NCBI GenBank assembly: GCA_016712105.1
Contig: JADJRU010000019.1
Span: 1-64,000, forward strand
Direction of reading: 5' to 3'
DNA: 64,000 bases
Origin: Ahniella sp.
GTDB taxonomy: Bacteria > Pseudomonadota > Gammaproteobacteria > Xanthomonadales > Ahniellaceae
How positions within the stretch are numbered: position 1 is the first letter of the stretch; the number at the start of each line of letters is the position of its first letter. This document shows, piece after piece, positions 7,604 through 16,317 of this stretch. The notes beneath the pieces were generated by a model that saw nothing but the letters and a program-made list of their open reading frames with translations, was not told where the DNA came from and did no database searches. Both the position numbers and the translations under genes were made by a program.

Positions 7604-9862
7604 TCAGGCCGCCAGGGCACCGGTGTTCCCCACCTGCAGGCAGGCCTCCTCGTATAGCTTCACGATCGTCCCGGGCAGCAACGTCAACACCGGGGATCCC
7701 GTACCGCCAATGACGATCGGCCGCGGGTTGCTATAGCCGTCATTTGTGGAGTAGAGGTACACAAAGCCCGCCGGGGGTACCGGCCAGGTTGCCGATGTGT
7801 TTATCGTACCCTCTGAAAGCACAATTGCGTCGAATGATCCAGACGAGTGCCTTATCAGCGCAAGTGCAGGTACAACAGTGGCTACGAGTGTCGGGGGCAA
7901 CTGGACCTGGTATCTGTAGGTCGCCTGAATCCTGACATCCGCTGCATGAAAACTCGTCACGGCCGGGGCCACATACAGCCCGTAGTTGCCACCCGACACA
8001 GTGAAACCCACAAGGCTAGCGCCATTGGCGCTCACCGTGACCGCGTGGGCAGTGGTTCCTGGTCCAGAAATCGTGGTGGCCCCACTGCCGCCCATGGATT
8101 GAATGGTCACCGCTTTGTTAATGGCAAGCGATTCTGGATAGGAACCAGGACGTACCGAAATGGTTGCACCGGCGCTGGCCAGATTGATCGCTGCCTGAAT
8201 TGTGAGCGCATTATCCGGGACGACTATTGTCGCGCCAGACGGAACCACAAACTGAAGCTCATTGGACGGCGGAGATAACGCGCCGTTGTACATACCCTCA
8301 ACAACGTATGAGTACCGCTGGTCGGCGACGACATTGGGGTCGGAATAGCTTGTGTCATTAGCGGCGACAAACAGAGTATCAGTCTCAACTGCACGCTTCC
8401 AAGGATCGAGCGAAGTCCTGCGAATCCGATATGCCGTTTCAATCTCTGAGCGATCAAGCCATGCAATGCCAATCGCGCTTTTTTGGCTCGACGAGCGAAC
8501 CACAAGGTTCGACGGTGCAGTGGGCGATTCGTAATAGGTAATTCCCCCACGCGGCGTCACAATATAGCCATTATCCTCCACTCGGGTTCGCTCGGCGTCC
8601 GCCGTCACGACCACGTCAGACGTAGGGAAGCCGTGCCAGCCCGAATATCCGTGCTGCTGGAAGTAGGTGAAGTTCGCGCCATGGACCTCGAACGATTCAC
8701 CCGATCTCGGGTTATAGTTAATTGTCGCCGTCGCAAAGCGCGTGTAGCGTCCGACTGTTCCCACGCCAGCCGGGTACGGCGACGGGGCGGTGTCGCCCTC
8801 GTCACTTGTGGGGTAGCCAAGATAGCTGCAATTGGCTCGGCCGAGGGCGTTGTATTTTGCGTAGATTGCGCCATATGTGGCATATGCCATCGGCGCAGCA
8901 TCTTGAAGAGACAGTATGGCGTCTTCTTCCATCGCCGTCTTGAACAATTGAATCTGACCGTTGGCTTCACGCATGACTGGGCCTACAGGGCACCATCCTG
9001 GATTTGTGAGGCCAATACGAGCAAAGGCAGCAAGAAACAGCGCAGCGTCCGCACTCCCCTGCCCAACTGCCACAACGCTGCCGTACCTGTTAGCCATCCC
9101 GGCTCTGTCTATCGCACTCAAATAAGATCGCTGACCGATGGTAGACTGCAGCGCCTGATTGGGCGGCAGGACTTCAATCGTGTGATTTGTGCAGTCACAG
9201 GTGGAGCCATCAGGGCAATCAACAGAGAAAGCGCATCCATCGTAGTGCATGATGGAATCGAAGTCGTAGGTAGCACTATTGACGGTACCATCAATCTTAA
9301 CGAAATTGGATTCCGGGCCAGACTGAATGTTCACCGCAACAATAGCGACATATGTGTCGCGATCACTTCTCTGGTGCTCATGAATAGCCCCAAGAGCGTG
9401 CCCAATTTCGTGGGCAATGATGAATTGCCAATCCCAGCTGGCTATCCGCATGTCCTGTTTGCCGCCGACCATCCCGACGCGGGAGTTGTTGACGTTGTCG
9501 GCAATGACATGAATGTAGTTTAACTGCGCCACCCGCTCGCGAAATCGCAGCCCGGCAACATTTGCCCATTGTTGAGCGGCAGCGCGCCACTGTGCCTTCT
9601 GCGTTTCGGACACGGTTGCGTCAAAGTCATAGAAGACTCCACCGTCTGTCCACGTCGAGCCTTGAAATCCACTCTTCTGAAGCGATTGAACGTCGAAAAC
9701 CATGTCGTCGATCTGAATTTGTTCCTGGCCGGGCGCAACCTTGGAAAGGAGCTCCTGAATAGTCTTGGTCACACCGAGACCACGTTCTGGCAGAAATGTG
9801 GTGGCGCTGGCGATGTCTATTAGCAGCAACGACGCTGCAGCAACAAGAAGTGCTGATCGCAT
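7604..9862 (-). CDS. Secreted astacin-like zinc metalloprotease, N-terminal part
   Basis: 752 residues in this frame. Signal peptide at 1-20. The peptidase domain has the zinc-binding HEIGHALGAIHEH (H151, E152, H155, H161) and the Met-turn SIMHY (about 203-207), as in M12A astacins and related metzincins. Next come LGFP-type repeats (LGYPTSDE, HGFPTSD), a fibronectin III-like segment beginning PTAPSNLVV, and a NosD-like parallel beta-helix (TIQAAINLASAGATISVRPG). The frame then enters the 690-bp repeats and stops because one G is missing at 7615-7617. The predicted product is an exported surface protease with a long beta-helix stalk and a FlgD-like C-terminal domain. AGGAAG precedes the ATG. 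Confidence 0.8.
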   Translation of the reverse strand: MRSALLVAAASLLLIDIASATTFLPERGLGVTKTIQELLSKVAPGQEQIQIDDMVFDVQSLQKSGFQGSTWTDGGVFYDFDATVSETQKAQWRAAAQQWANVAGLRFRERVAQLNYIHVIADNVNNSRVGMVGGKQDMRIASWDWQFIIAHEIGHALGAIHEHQRSDRDTYVAIVAVNIQSGPESNFVKIDGTVNSATYDFDSIMHYDGCAFSVDCPDGSTCDCTNHTIEVLPPNQALQSTIGQRSYLSAIDRAGMANRYGSVVAVGQGSADAALFLAAFARIGLTNPGWCPVGPVMREANGQIQLFKTAMEEDAILSLQDAAPMAYATYGAIYAKYNALGRANCSYLGYPTSDEGDTAPSPYPAGVGTVGRYTRFATATINYNPRSGESFEVHGANFTYFQQHGYSGWHGFPTSDVVVTADAERTRVEDNGYIVTPRGGITYYESPTAPSNLVVRSSSQKSAIGIAWLDRSEIETAYRIRRTSLDPWKRAVETDTLFVAANDTSYSDPNVVADQRYSYVVEGMYNGALSPPSNELQFVVPSGATIVVPDNALTIQAAINLASAGATISVRPGSYPESLAINKAVTIQSMGGSGATTISGPGTTAHAVTVSANGASLVGFTVSGGNYGLYVAPAVTSFHAADVRIQATYRYQVQLPPTLVATVVPALALIRHSSGSFDAIVLSEGTINTSATWPVPPAGFVYLYSTNDGYSNPRPIVIGGTGSPVLTLLPGTIVKLYEEACLQVGNTGALAA

Positions 9863-10089
9863 GTACTTCCTCCATTGGCCGCGGACGACCGTTCGAATAA
9901 GCTGGTTGGGCGATAGAGCAAGTCTATCACCGCCTCGAGTTGGCCGTATGGAGATAGTTGTCCAAAAATGGGATTAAGCAGCCAAAGGCGAGTGCATCGA
10001 TCTGCAATAGAGGATCGCCGTCTTCGCTGTCGGCACCATCCTCCGACGGGCAGAGGAACCGTGGGGCCAGGCACGATTGACGAGCTGTT

Positions 10090-10370
10090 AACCAAAAAGA
10101 GTCGTAAGCGCGATTTTGAGACTCAGAGACAATTCCACGGCCGTTCCACCTGCCTGCCGCTCTCTCTCGCCGTCTCTCTGTTCCGCGACCCTGGCGCGCC
10201 AAATTTCTGTCCCCGTAACCCCATGTGCCACAAACAACAAAAACGACCTCGATCCCAATGAGGGCCGAGGCCGCTGTAAACTTCTCGCGCTTCGATTTCG
10301 AGGCAAAAAAGGATTGGCTCCCCGGTCGGGGCGCGCAGCGTGAATTGAGAGAGAGATATTGGACATTTAT
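10090..10370. ncRNA. Dispersed structured element, copy 1 (candidate RNA)
   Basis: About 280 bp that align with 62109-62393. Shared blocks include GAGACAATTCC, GGCCGAGG, CTGTAAAC and a near-exact ATTGGCTCCCCGGTCGGGG block. Helices: CTCTCTCTC 10160-10168 with GAGAGAGAG 10347-10355; CCTCG 10247-10251 with CGAGG 10266-10270, with inner CCC/GGG; CTTCG 10290-10294 with CGAGG 10299-10303; CCCC/GGGG at 10320-10331. The second copy keeps these pairings with different bases. No coding potential is shared. On the minus strand it directly follows a ghost of the VKxLFR tail. Transcription is not proved. Confidence 0.5.
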
Positions 10371-10402
10371 GTCGAAATATTGCCTTCGGGACCCTCCGCA
10401 AT
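10371..10402 (-). pseudogene. Ghost of the GGVKALFR tail
   Basis: On the minus strand this reads GGAGGGTCCCGAAGGCAATA then TTTCGACAT. It aligns with the 3' end of the gene ending at 62394 (GGGGGCGTGAAGGCATTATTC then CGATAA). Reading frame and stop are lost, and nothing upstream resembles the beta-helix gene, so only tail plus downstream element were copied or preserved. Confidence 0.4.
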
Positions 10403-10410
10403 ATGGACGC

Positions 10411-10716
10411 GTGGGCACCGACTGGCCGGCTCTGGATGTTGGATTACGGTCGCACCCCGTCCAGGATTATCGGTATGGTCATATGTCCTGAGATAGTTCG
10501 GGAAATCGAGTGGGCAATTGACCGAACATGGCACTTCGCTTCAGCATTCCTCCCGCAGCGAATGGGAACCAAGCCTCGTTCAACTTGTGCGTATTCATGC
10601 AGATGCCCTTCGCACCAGCATCCTGCGGGGTAACTTGAGCTTGCAGATCGATGTGCCGTTCGCGACAATCGTTGTGGCAACAACGTACTTTTCGTACGAT
10701 TGACTAGCTCTTTTCA
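10411..10716. other. Intergenic, no supported gene
   Basis: About 300 bp upstream of the glycosyltransferase-like gene. I see no gene, no strong hairpin and no clear promoter. Confidence 0.3.
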
Positions 10717-12717
10717 ATGGCGCGCGGGTTGGCGCCTGTGAGTGTCGATAACCGGCCCATTTACATCCGGAGCGGTCAAAAGGTGAATTCCCAAATACGA
10801 TCCTGGCTCCTGTGGACCGCCCTGTTCATTGTGCCCGCTTTTCTAGCTTTTCTCGTTGAACGCCAGGGCTTCAACATGCTCGATGATGGACTTTGGGCCC
10901 TGGGTGCCCGCGTGGTCGCTCATGGTGGTTTGCTCTATCGCGACATCTTCACCGTCTACGGCCCAGCTCAATACTATGCTCTATTGCCGTTCTTTTGGAT
11001 CTTTGGGGAGAGCGTTCGCACCCTGGTAGTGTTCAAAGCGGTTGTTGCAGGCTGTTCGTCGATTCTCGGGTTCTACGTGGTCCGGCGTTATGGCGCAGGG
11101 CGCATCGGCTGGCTGATTCCATTGGGCGTCTTGGCAATCGGGCCGGTCTCACCCCGCTACGTTTGCGCAGCCGCCTTCGCCGCATTTCATGCGGAAGTGC
11201 TTTGGCGTACGAACCGACAGTTCACCAATGGCCTGCTTCTCGGTATCGCCTGGGGGTGTCTGTCCCTATTCGGCCTGGACATGTTGGTTTGCGGGGCAAT
11301 CATCGTTTTTGCGGGCCACGGATTCACTCGTCTACTGGCCTCAAACGCGTTCTCATTCCGAGATCTGCGGATTGCCGGAATGCTGGTCGGCCTCGCTGGA
11401 GTTTTCGCCATCGCGCTGCTCGTCGCGGCAGCAACCGGTACACTGACTCATGCCGCATGGGATACCGTGGTTTGTCCCTTGGCCTATTCCCCGCACCATG
11501 TCACTCTGAACTTCCTGGAGAGCTTCTTCCGTCCGCAAGGGATGAACACAGCGTTTTCGCAGGTCTTCACTGGAGAACATCTCGGCCCTGCATGGCCGGG
11601 TCATGTAGGACTGCGAGTAGCCGCGATTCAGATGATTGCAGGTCTGGTCGTTGCGGTCCCCTTTCTTGCGTTAATTGCTCGGCGACAGGCAGTCGATACG
11701 CGCATGGGATCACTGTTTGCTCTCGCATTGTCCAGCTGGGTCGTAATAATGTGGCGCAGTGACGTTGCCCATATCTTCGCAGCATTCTACGGTACGCTGT
11801 TCGTCGTGGTCTGCCTCCTTGGCGTGGTCCGCCTAGCCCGTATTCCTGTCGCCGTGCTCGGTGTTGTATTTCTTGTTGCTTCGATGGTCCCGCTCGCAGG
11901 AGAGCGATTGTGGCTCGTGACACACGCGAATCGTTCATCGCTTATCCAATGGGATCGCCCAACCGCGGAAATCGCCATGGCAAAGGGCAGGCACGAGACC
12001 ATCGAACGTGTTCTTGCAACCCTTGACGCGGGCAACGAGAGCCCCACGATCGGATGGCCGGCCCAGCCGGGCCTCGCATTTCTGTCGGGGCAACCGCTGG
12101 CCACGCGCCAGGTTACTCTGCTTGCAGGAAGTGTTCGAGACGAGGCATCAGTCATCGCCGACCTGCACAGGAGTGGTCCCACGCAATTGGTTCTGGGACG
12201 CGCGGCCGGCCTCACACCGGGCGCGAGATCGGTAGACGAGTTGGCGCCGTCGATCTGGACGTACCTGCGGTCAAACTACTTCGTCGAGCTTCAGATCGCC
12301 GATGGCGCCGAGGGCTTTCAAGTCATCAGGAATGCGGGCAGGAGCGGCGTTGATCTGGAGAGCCTGCCCCTGGAACGACGGCTCCCCGGGACGTCGCAGC
12401 TCGTCAAGAATGCTCAGACACCTCCCTTGTCACCCGGCGTAGTCATCAGCCAGGTATTTCACGTTGGTGGGATTGACCTTCGCGGCATCGTGCTTCTGGT
12501 CGCGACAACAGGCACGCTGCCAACTGAAATGGATATGGAAATCGAAATTGAGGAGCTTTTTGCCAGTGGAAGTACGCAGTCCCTGGCCGTGTTCAGGTCC
12601 CGCGTTCCACTCGATCAAAATGCTCAGCCCTCGCACACTAGCTTTTCCCGTCATCCCCCAGACAGCTGGCAAGAAGATTGTCCTGAACTTGTCTGCCACA
12701 CTGGATTCCGGACATGA
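10717..12717 (+). CDS. Polytopic membrane glycosyltransferase-like protein (GT-C type)
   Basis: A long inner-membrane protein with about ten hydrophobic spans in the first 420 residues and a soluble C-terminal part. The first periplasmic loop carries DDGLWALGARVV followed by GLLYRDIFTVYGPAQYY; this acidic pair plus the YRD...GP pattern is typical of ArnT/PMT-like GT-C transferases that use polyprenyl-phosphate sugars. The ATG at 10717 lacks a ribosome site; the GTG at codon 23 (10783), preceded by GGAG, may be the real start. The frame is lost near 12610-12640 and the natural C-terminus continues in another frame to 12841. Substrate unknown. Confidence 0.6.
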   Translation: MARGLAPVSVDNRPIYIRSGQKVNSQIRSWLLWTALFIVPAFLAFLVERQGFNMLDDGLWALGARVVAHGGLLYRDIFTVYGPAQYYALLPFFWIFGESVRTLVVFKAVVAGCSSILGFYVVRRYGAGRIGWLIPLGVLAIGPVSPRYVCAAAFAAFHAEVLWRTNRQFTNGLLLGIAWGCLSLFGLDMLVCGAIIVFAGHGFTRLLASNAFSFRDLRIAGMLVGLAGVFAIALLVAAATGTLTHAAWDTVVCPLAYSPHHVTLNFLESFFRPQGMNTAFSQVFTGEHLGPAWPGHVGLRVAAIQMIAGLVVAVPFLALIARRQAVDTRMGSLFALALSSWVVIMWRSDVAHIFAAFYGTLFVVVCLLGVVRLARIPVAVLGVVFLVASMVPLAGERLWLVTHANRSSLIQWDRPTAEIAMAKGRHETIERVLATLDAGNESPTIGWPAQPGLAFLSGQPLATRQVTLLAGSVRDEASVIADLHRSGPTQLVLGRAAGLTPGARSVDELAPSIWTYLRSNYFVELQIADGAEGFQVIRNAGRSGVDLESLPLERRLPGTSQLVKNAQTPPLSPGVVISQVFHVGGIDLRGIVLLVATTGTLPTEMDMEIEIEELFASGSTQSLAVFRSRVPLDQNAQPSHTSFSRHPPDSWQEDCPELVCHTGFRT

Positions 12718-12841
12718 AGTTCGCCTGCTTTGGCATGACCCGCGAGCGGACAAGGGAGACCCGGTAGATTACTATCCGGACGGACATGCCTTGTTAAACG
12801 GACGGCCAGTTGATGCGGATCTCTTCTTTATCAGCTATTGA
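12620..12841 (+). other. Out-of-frame C-terminus of the glycosyltransferase-like gene
   Basis: In the +1 frame the text continues LAFPVIPQTAGKKIVLNLSA ... DPVDYYPDGHALLNGRPVDA and then DLFFISY before the stop. The PDGxxxxNGxPVxxDLxF pattern is a common ending of this transferase type, so the gene should read through to 12841. A single-base indel near the CAAAA run at 12615-12619 would join the frames. It may be a sequencing error or a real inactivating change. Confidence 0.6.
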
Positions 12842-12859
12842 ACAAGTCTTGATAAAGTG

Positions 12860-12885
12860 GGGGCCCGAACTGCCGTCCGGGCCCC
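12860..12885. terminator. Bidirectional terminator hairpin
   Basis: GGGGCCCG (12860-12867) pairs with CGGGCCCC (12878-12885) around a 10-nt loop. It lies between the convergent glycosyltransferase-like and LVIVD genes. Only a short T-run (ATTTC) follows on the plus strand. Confidence 0.65.
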
Positions 12886-12913
12886 ATTTCAATACCGCCG
12901 TGTAGGCAGACGA

Positions 12914-15085
12914 TCATTTCAATAGAGTCATTCTCCCCGACTCCACAACGCTGCCCACCTTTGCTTTGTACAGGTATGAGCCTGCCGAAACAGCTCGTCC
13001 ACCCGCATCACGCCCGTCCCACGGGATATCGTAAGTTCCGGCTGGCTTGATTTCGCTGTCGACGAGTGTCTTGATCAGACGACCCGACAGATCGAATACC
13101 TGAAGCAAGACGGCATCTTGCCCCGGCACGGAAAGTTGGATCATCGTGCGGGGGTTGAAGGGGTTCGGAAACGACCGGCTAAGGCGCGATCCAGTCGGCA
13201 ATTCCTCGGTGACCGCGCTAAGTCCAGTACACTGCGCTTCAACAAGCGCGATTCCACCTTGCCCATATACAAGGATCAAGTCCCCCGCCGCAACGGCGCC
13301 GTACGCGGAATCCGTCGCATCGGCGCCCCCGATGACTGCCGCACTCACGGGGACTGAGGCATCAACAATGATCAGCCGGCCACGACTGTCTCCCACGTAG
13401 GCAATACCGTCGACAAGCACGGATCCCATCGCCACGTCGGACGTCGGCACAGTGCTCATCAGCGTGAGCGCCACGGGATCAGAGATGTCCACGAAATTGA
13501 CGCCGCCAGAATCACCGGCTAACACCGCGGTTGTACCCTCGATCGACACGTGACGCGAGGGAGTGGGCGTTGCCAAGTAGTCAATTTCCACCAGTTGAGC
13601 GGGGTCGGAAACGTCCACCGCCCACAGCCCGTCCCCTCCTTGGGTTGTTACATACGCGATCGTGCCGGCAATCGTCAACTCAACGGCGAGGCCAGGACTA
13701 GCCAGGAAGTCTCCCAGCACGGGGTTCGCAGGATCCGAGACATCAACTGCGAGGAGTCCGGAGTTGTCAGCTACCAAGACCGTACTGCCGGTGATTCCGA
13801 CCCCCGTCGCCGTTCCCGGTGTATCGACGGAGCCATACAAGTACGGGCTTGCCGGGTTGGAAACGTCGTACACCTTCAGGCCAGCGTTGTGATCGGCCAC
13901 AAAGGCATATCCACCAGAGACGACGCAGTCGCGTGCGTAGCTTGCGGCAGCGTTGCCAACAATCGATGGGTGGGCGGGATCAGCAATGTCGATCACGTAC
14001 AAGCCGTCGCCGTAGGCCGCAACATACGCCAGCGTGCCCGAAACCACAGCACTGCTGGCGGCAACAAAGTCCAATGACCCAACCGGCGCGACGGTTAGCG
14101 AATTCCCCGTCTTGTAGACCAGAAGACCATTGCCGCCAGCAAAGACACGCCCAGCGGAGATCGCTGTCCGATAGACTGATGAGTCGAGTGCGTTCTTGTT
14201 GCTCAGGATTATTGGGCTTGCGGGGTTCGAGATATCGATGGCGTAAAGACCATCCCATTTGTCAGACACATAAGCGATGTCACCAAACAGGGAGACTCCC
14301 CACGCCCCCGGCGTTGCGACCGCCCCAATGACCACGGGAGTCGCAGGGTTCTGAATGTCGACAACCTGCAGCCCTTCTGCACCGGTTGTGACGTACGCAT
14401 AGTGGCCCCGCACCGCCGTTTCATAGGCGTAGTCGGCAAGGGCGATCGCGCCCAGCTGAACGGGAGTTGAAGGGCTGCTCACGTCTACAAGTCGCAGGAC
14501 GCCGACGCTTGTCAGAAACGCAGTGTCTTCTGTAACCGTCACGTTGAAGAGCCCCGGTGCCGAAAATTCTCCAACCACCACTGGCGAAGCGGACGTCGAA
14601 ATGTCCACCACCTTCATTCCGGCAGATCCACATGCGACGTACGCGAAATTGCCCACCACCTCGACATCGGAGGCAGCCCCCGGCAGCGCCAACTGCCCGT
14701 CAACCGATGGCGCAGCCGGATCTGCAATGTCTACGATCGAGATGCCATAGCCAATTCCACCGGACAGAACGGCTCGGGATCCATCGACTGCGATACCAGT
14801 CACATTGCCGACTGTATCGATCGAGCTGAGAATCGTCGGGAAATCCGGGATGGAAATGTCCAGAATCCGGATGCCGTTTTCAAACGCGGACACTACAGCA
14901 ACTTCACCACTGATGGCTACGTCATAGCCCTCGGTGCCCATCGCTCCGAGATTGCTACCTCCGCTCCAATGGAGATAGTATTCGTACCGTAGGCAATCAG
15001 CTGCTTGTACTGTAGCAGGCAGCAGGACAATCATCACGGAACAAACCGCCGCCACAAGACTGGAATTGAAACTGCGCTTGTTCAT
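12914..15085 (-). CDS. Secreted LVIVD-repeat beta-propeller protein with FlgD-like C-terminus
   Basis: 723 residues. Signal peptide 1-28 (VAAVCSVMIVLLPATVQA). Residues about 45-600 contain some fourteen LVIVD-type repeats of about 42 residues: GDxAYVxxxxxGLxVVDISNPxxPxxxG, for example GLYVIDIADPAHPSIVG and GLQVVDIQNPATPVVIG. These form a beta-propeller of unknown ligand. The end is a FlgD-like domain (FPNPFNPRTMIQL, FDLSGRLIKTL, WDGRDAGG, SAGSYLYKAK, RMTLLK). GAGGAGGGGAGCT precedes the ATG. The protein is probably exported and surface-linked, like the protease ending at 3978. Confidence 0.85.
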   Translation of the reverse strand: MNKRSFNSSLVAAVCSVMIVLLPATVQAADCLRYEYYLHWSGGSNLGAMGTEGYDVAISGEVAVVSAFENGIRILDISIPDFPTILSSIDTVGNVTGIAVDGSRAVLSGGIGYGISIVDIADPAAPSVDGQLALPGAASDVEVVGNFAYVACGSAGMKVVDISTSASPVVVGEFSAPGLFNVTVTEDTAFLTSVGVLRLVDVSSPSTPVQLGAIALADYAYETAVRGHYAYVTTGAEGLQVVDIQNPATPVVIGAVATPGAWGVSLFGDIAYVSDKWDGLYAIDISNPASPIILSNKNALDSSVYRTAISAGRVFAGGNGLLVYKTGNSLTVAPVGSLDFVAASSAVVSGTLAYVAAYGDGLYVIDIADPAHPSIVGNAAASYARDCVVSGGYAFVADHNAGLKVYDVSNPASPYLYGSVDTPGTATGVGITGSTVLVADNSGLLAVDVSDPANPVLGDFLASPGLAVELTIAGTIAYVTTQGGDGLWAVDVSDPAQLVEIDYLATPTPSRHVSIEGTTAVLAGDSGGVNFVDISDPVALTLMSTVPTSDVAMGSVLVDGIAYVGDSRGRLIIVDASVPVSAAVIGGADATDSAYGAVAAGDLILVYGQGGIALVEAQCTGLSAVTEELPTGSRLSRSFPNPFNPRTMIQLSVPGQDAVLLQVFDLSGRLIKTLVDSEIKPAGTYDIPWDGRDAGGRAVSAGSYLYKAKVGSVVESGRMTLLK

Positions 15086-15719
15086 AGCTCCCCTCCTCCT
15101 TCAAAGTTAGTCGCAAAACAGACTTTGCATGGGCGAGGTTGTCGATGCCGCGACACTATGTCACAGTGATCATCTGACTTCACGTTTCCCTGGCAGGACA
15201 GTCGCGACCCTAGACACGCTCTTCACGCCCGAGCAGCAATGGTGACTAGTCAGCTTTCGACTCTGGGTGGACGCTCTGCTATTCCACGGACACGGACTAG
15301 ATCGAGGAGCCAGGCCGGTCTCCCACCCCGTGTCCACATTCGACACCGCACTACCTTGGGCGACTGCGGCAGATAGGCCGCAACAAGGCAACGCAATTGG
15401 AATCGAAATGAGACTACGGCCACACTATGTTGCCGTCAACGGCAATGATCCTGTTCGCAAAAATTTCACATGCGCGGATACGACCACGCGACTAGTCTCG
15501 TCGGCAATGTCGCGCGCGGATCACCGCATGCACCGCTTCTTCCAATAGTCCCGTACACGAACACGATGAGGCGCGGCAGGCCGCGTCCTGGCCACCAACA
15601 GCGACACGAATGCAATTCATACGACGGCTCGCTCATCGCTCTGACGATCAAGCGTTTTCAAGGACCGCGTGTGACCAGTGTTGCCCTGGTCTCGTGGCGC
15701 ACAATCTATGCTCTGGGCC
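15086..15719. other. Intergenic, no supported gene
   Basis: About 630 bp between the LVIVD gene and the chimeric fragments. Open frames here show no recognisable domain. It is probably decayed sequence. Confidence 0.3.
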
Positions 15720-16180
15720 CTATCGCCTTCGCCGCGTCGCCCACGAATCCCGCGCCGCGATCCTCCGCAGCTGTTCACCATTCGTCTGCCCCGCCATTCC
15801 GATCAGATGCCTCGGAGCTGTGCCGGAGGACGGCTCCGCAATCCCCTGCTCCGGAAACGGCAGCCTCGGCGCCAGGTTCTTCTCCACAGTCTTCCACAGC
15901 GGATTCAACAAACAAAGCGCCGCATGCGCCTGCACCCGGCAGTCGAGCGCCTCGTTGCGCGCCCGCGTCTTGATCCACTCTGCCTTCGGATACCCCTTCG
16001 TGTACCTGATCACGCGCTTCTCAGCGGTCAGCTGCTTGAAGTACTCCTCCTCGTATCCCTCGCCTTCGGGGAAGTGACAATACCCCGGCCCTGGCGTCTG
16101 CTCCTTGAGCCGCGAGAACAGAATGGCCTTGGCCTCATCAACCCCGACCGTGAACAGATTCACCGGCAGCGGAGCCCGCC
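15720..16180 (-). pseudogene. Terminase large subunit (GpA type) C-terminal fragment
   Basis: The frame carries the nuclease-end signature of lambda GpA-like terminases: PLPVNLFTVGVDEAKAILFSR, PGPGYCHFP, EEEYFKQLTAEK, then KAEWIKTRARNEALDCRVQA. The N-terminal ATPase and most of the nuclease are missing. Its upstream end is fused in frame to a FlgD-like fragment at about 16180. It is a different terminase family from the one at 33.5 kb, so it marks another, older prophage. Confidence 0.6.
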
Positions 16181-16307
16181 CCTTGACATCAATCACCGAG
16201 ATCGAAACTCTAGCCGCCTCGCGCAAGGTGAACTGAATCTCAGTGTCCGGATTGAACGGGTTGCGAGAAACGGAACAGAGTCCAGTTTCAAAATGAACCG
16301 ATTCCAA
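16176..16307 (-). pseudogene. FlgD-like C-terminal domain fragment
   Basis: The frame reads ESVHFETGL...RNPFNPDTEIQFTL, then ARVSISVIDVKGR. This closely matches the start of the FlgD-like domain at 63.9 kb (ESVRFETAL...NPFNPDTEIQFTL...VSIVIYDVSGR). The second half of the domain is replaced by terminase sequence, and the junction falls in the codons for the shared GR. Confidence 0.6.
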
Positions 16308-16317
16308 GACCGGCTCT

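Larger units (their letters stand above)
4651..7762 (-). repeat. 690-bp tandem repeat, about 4.5 near-identical units
   Basis: The landmark CCCTGGTTGTCACG occurs at 4801, 5491, 6180, 6871 and 7561, so units are 690, 689, 691 and 690 bp. Units look nearly identical at DNA level; visible differences are GTGAAAATC/GTGAAGATC (the unit at 7561) and indels in G/C runs. Each unit encodes 230 residues of beta-helix. Such identity over 3.1 kb means very recent amplification, ongoing gene conversion, or an assembly effect. Confidence 0.9.

Noticed and set aside
10371..10716. Structured element as a riboswitch for the glycosyltransferase-like gene
   Set aside because: Copy 2 lies 3' of a convergent gene with no downstream target, and in copy 1 about 350 bp separate the element from the gene start.
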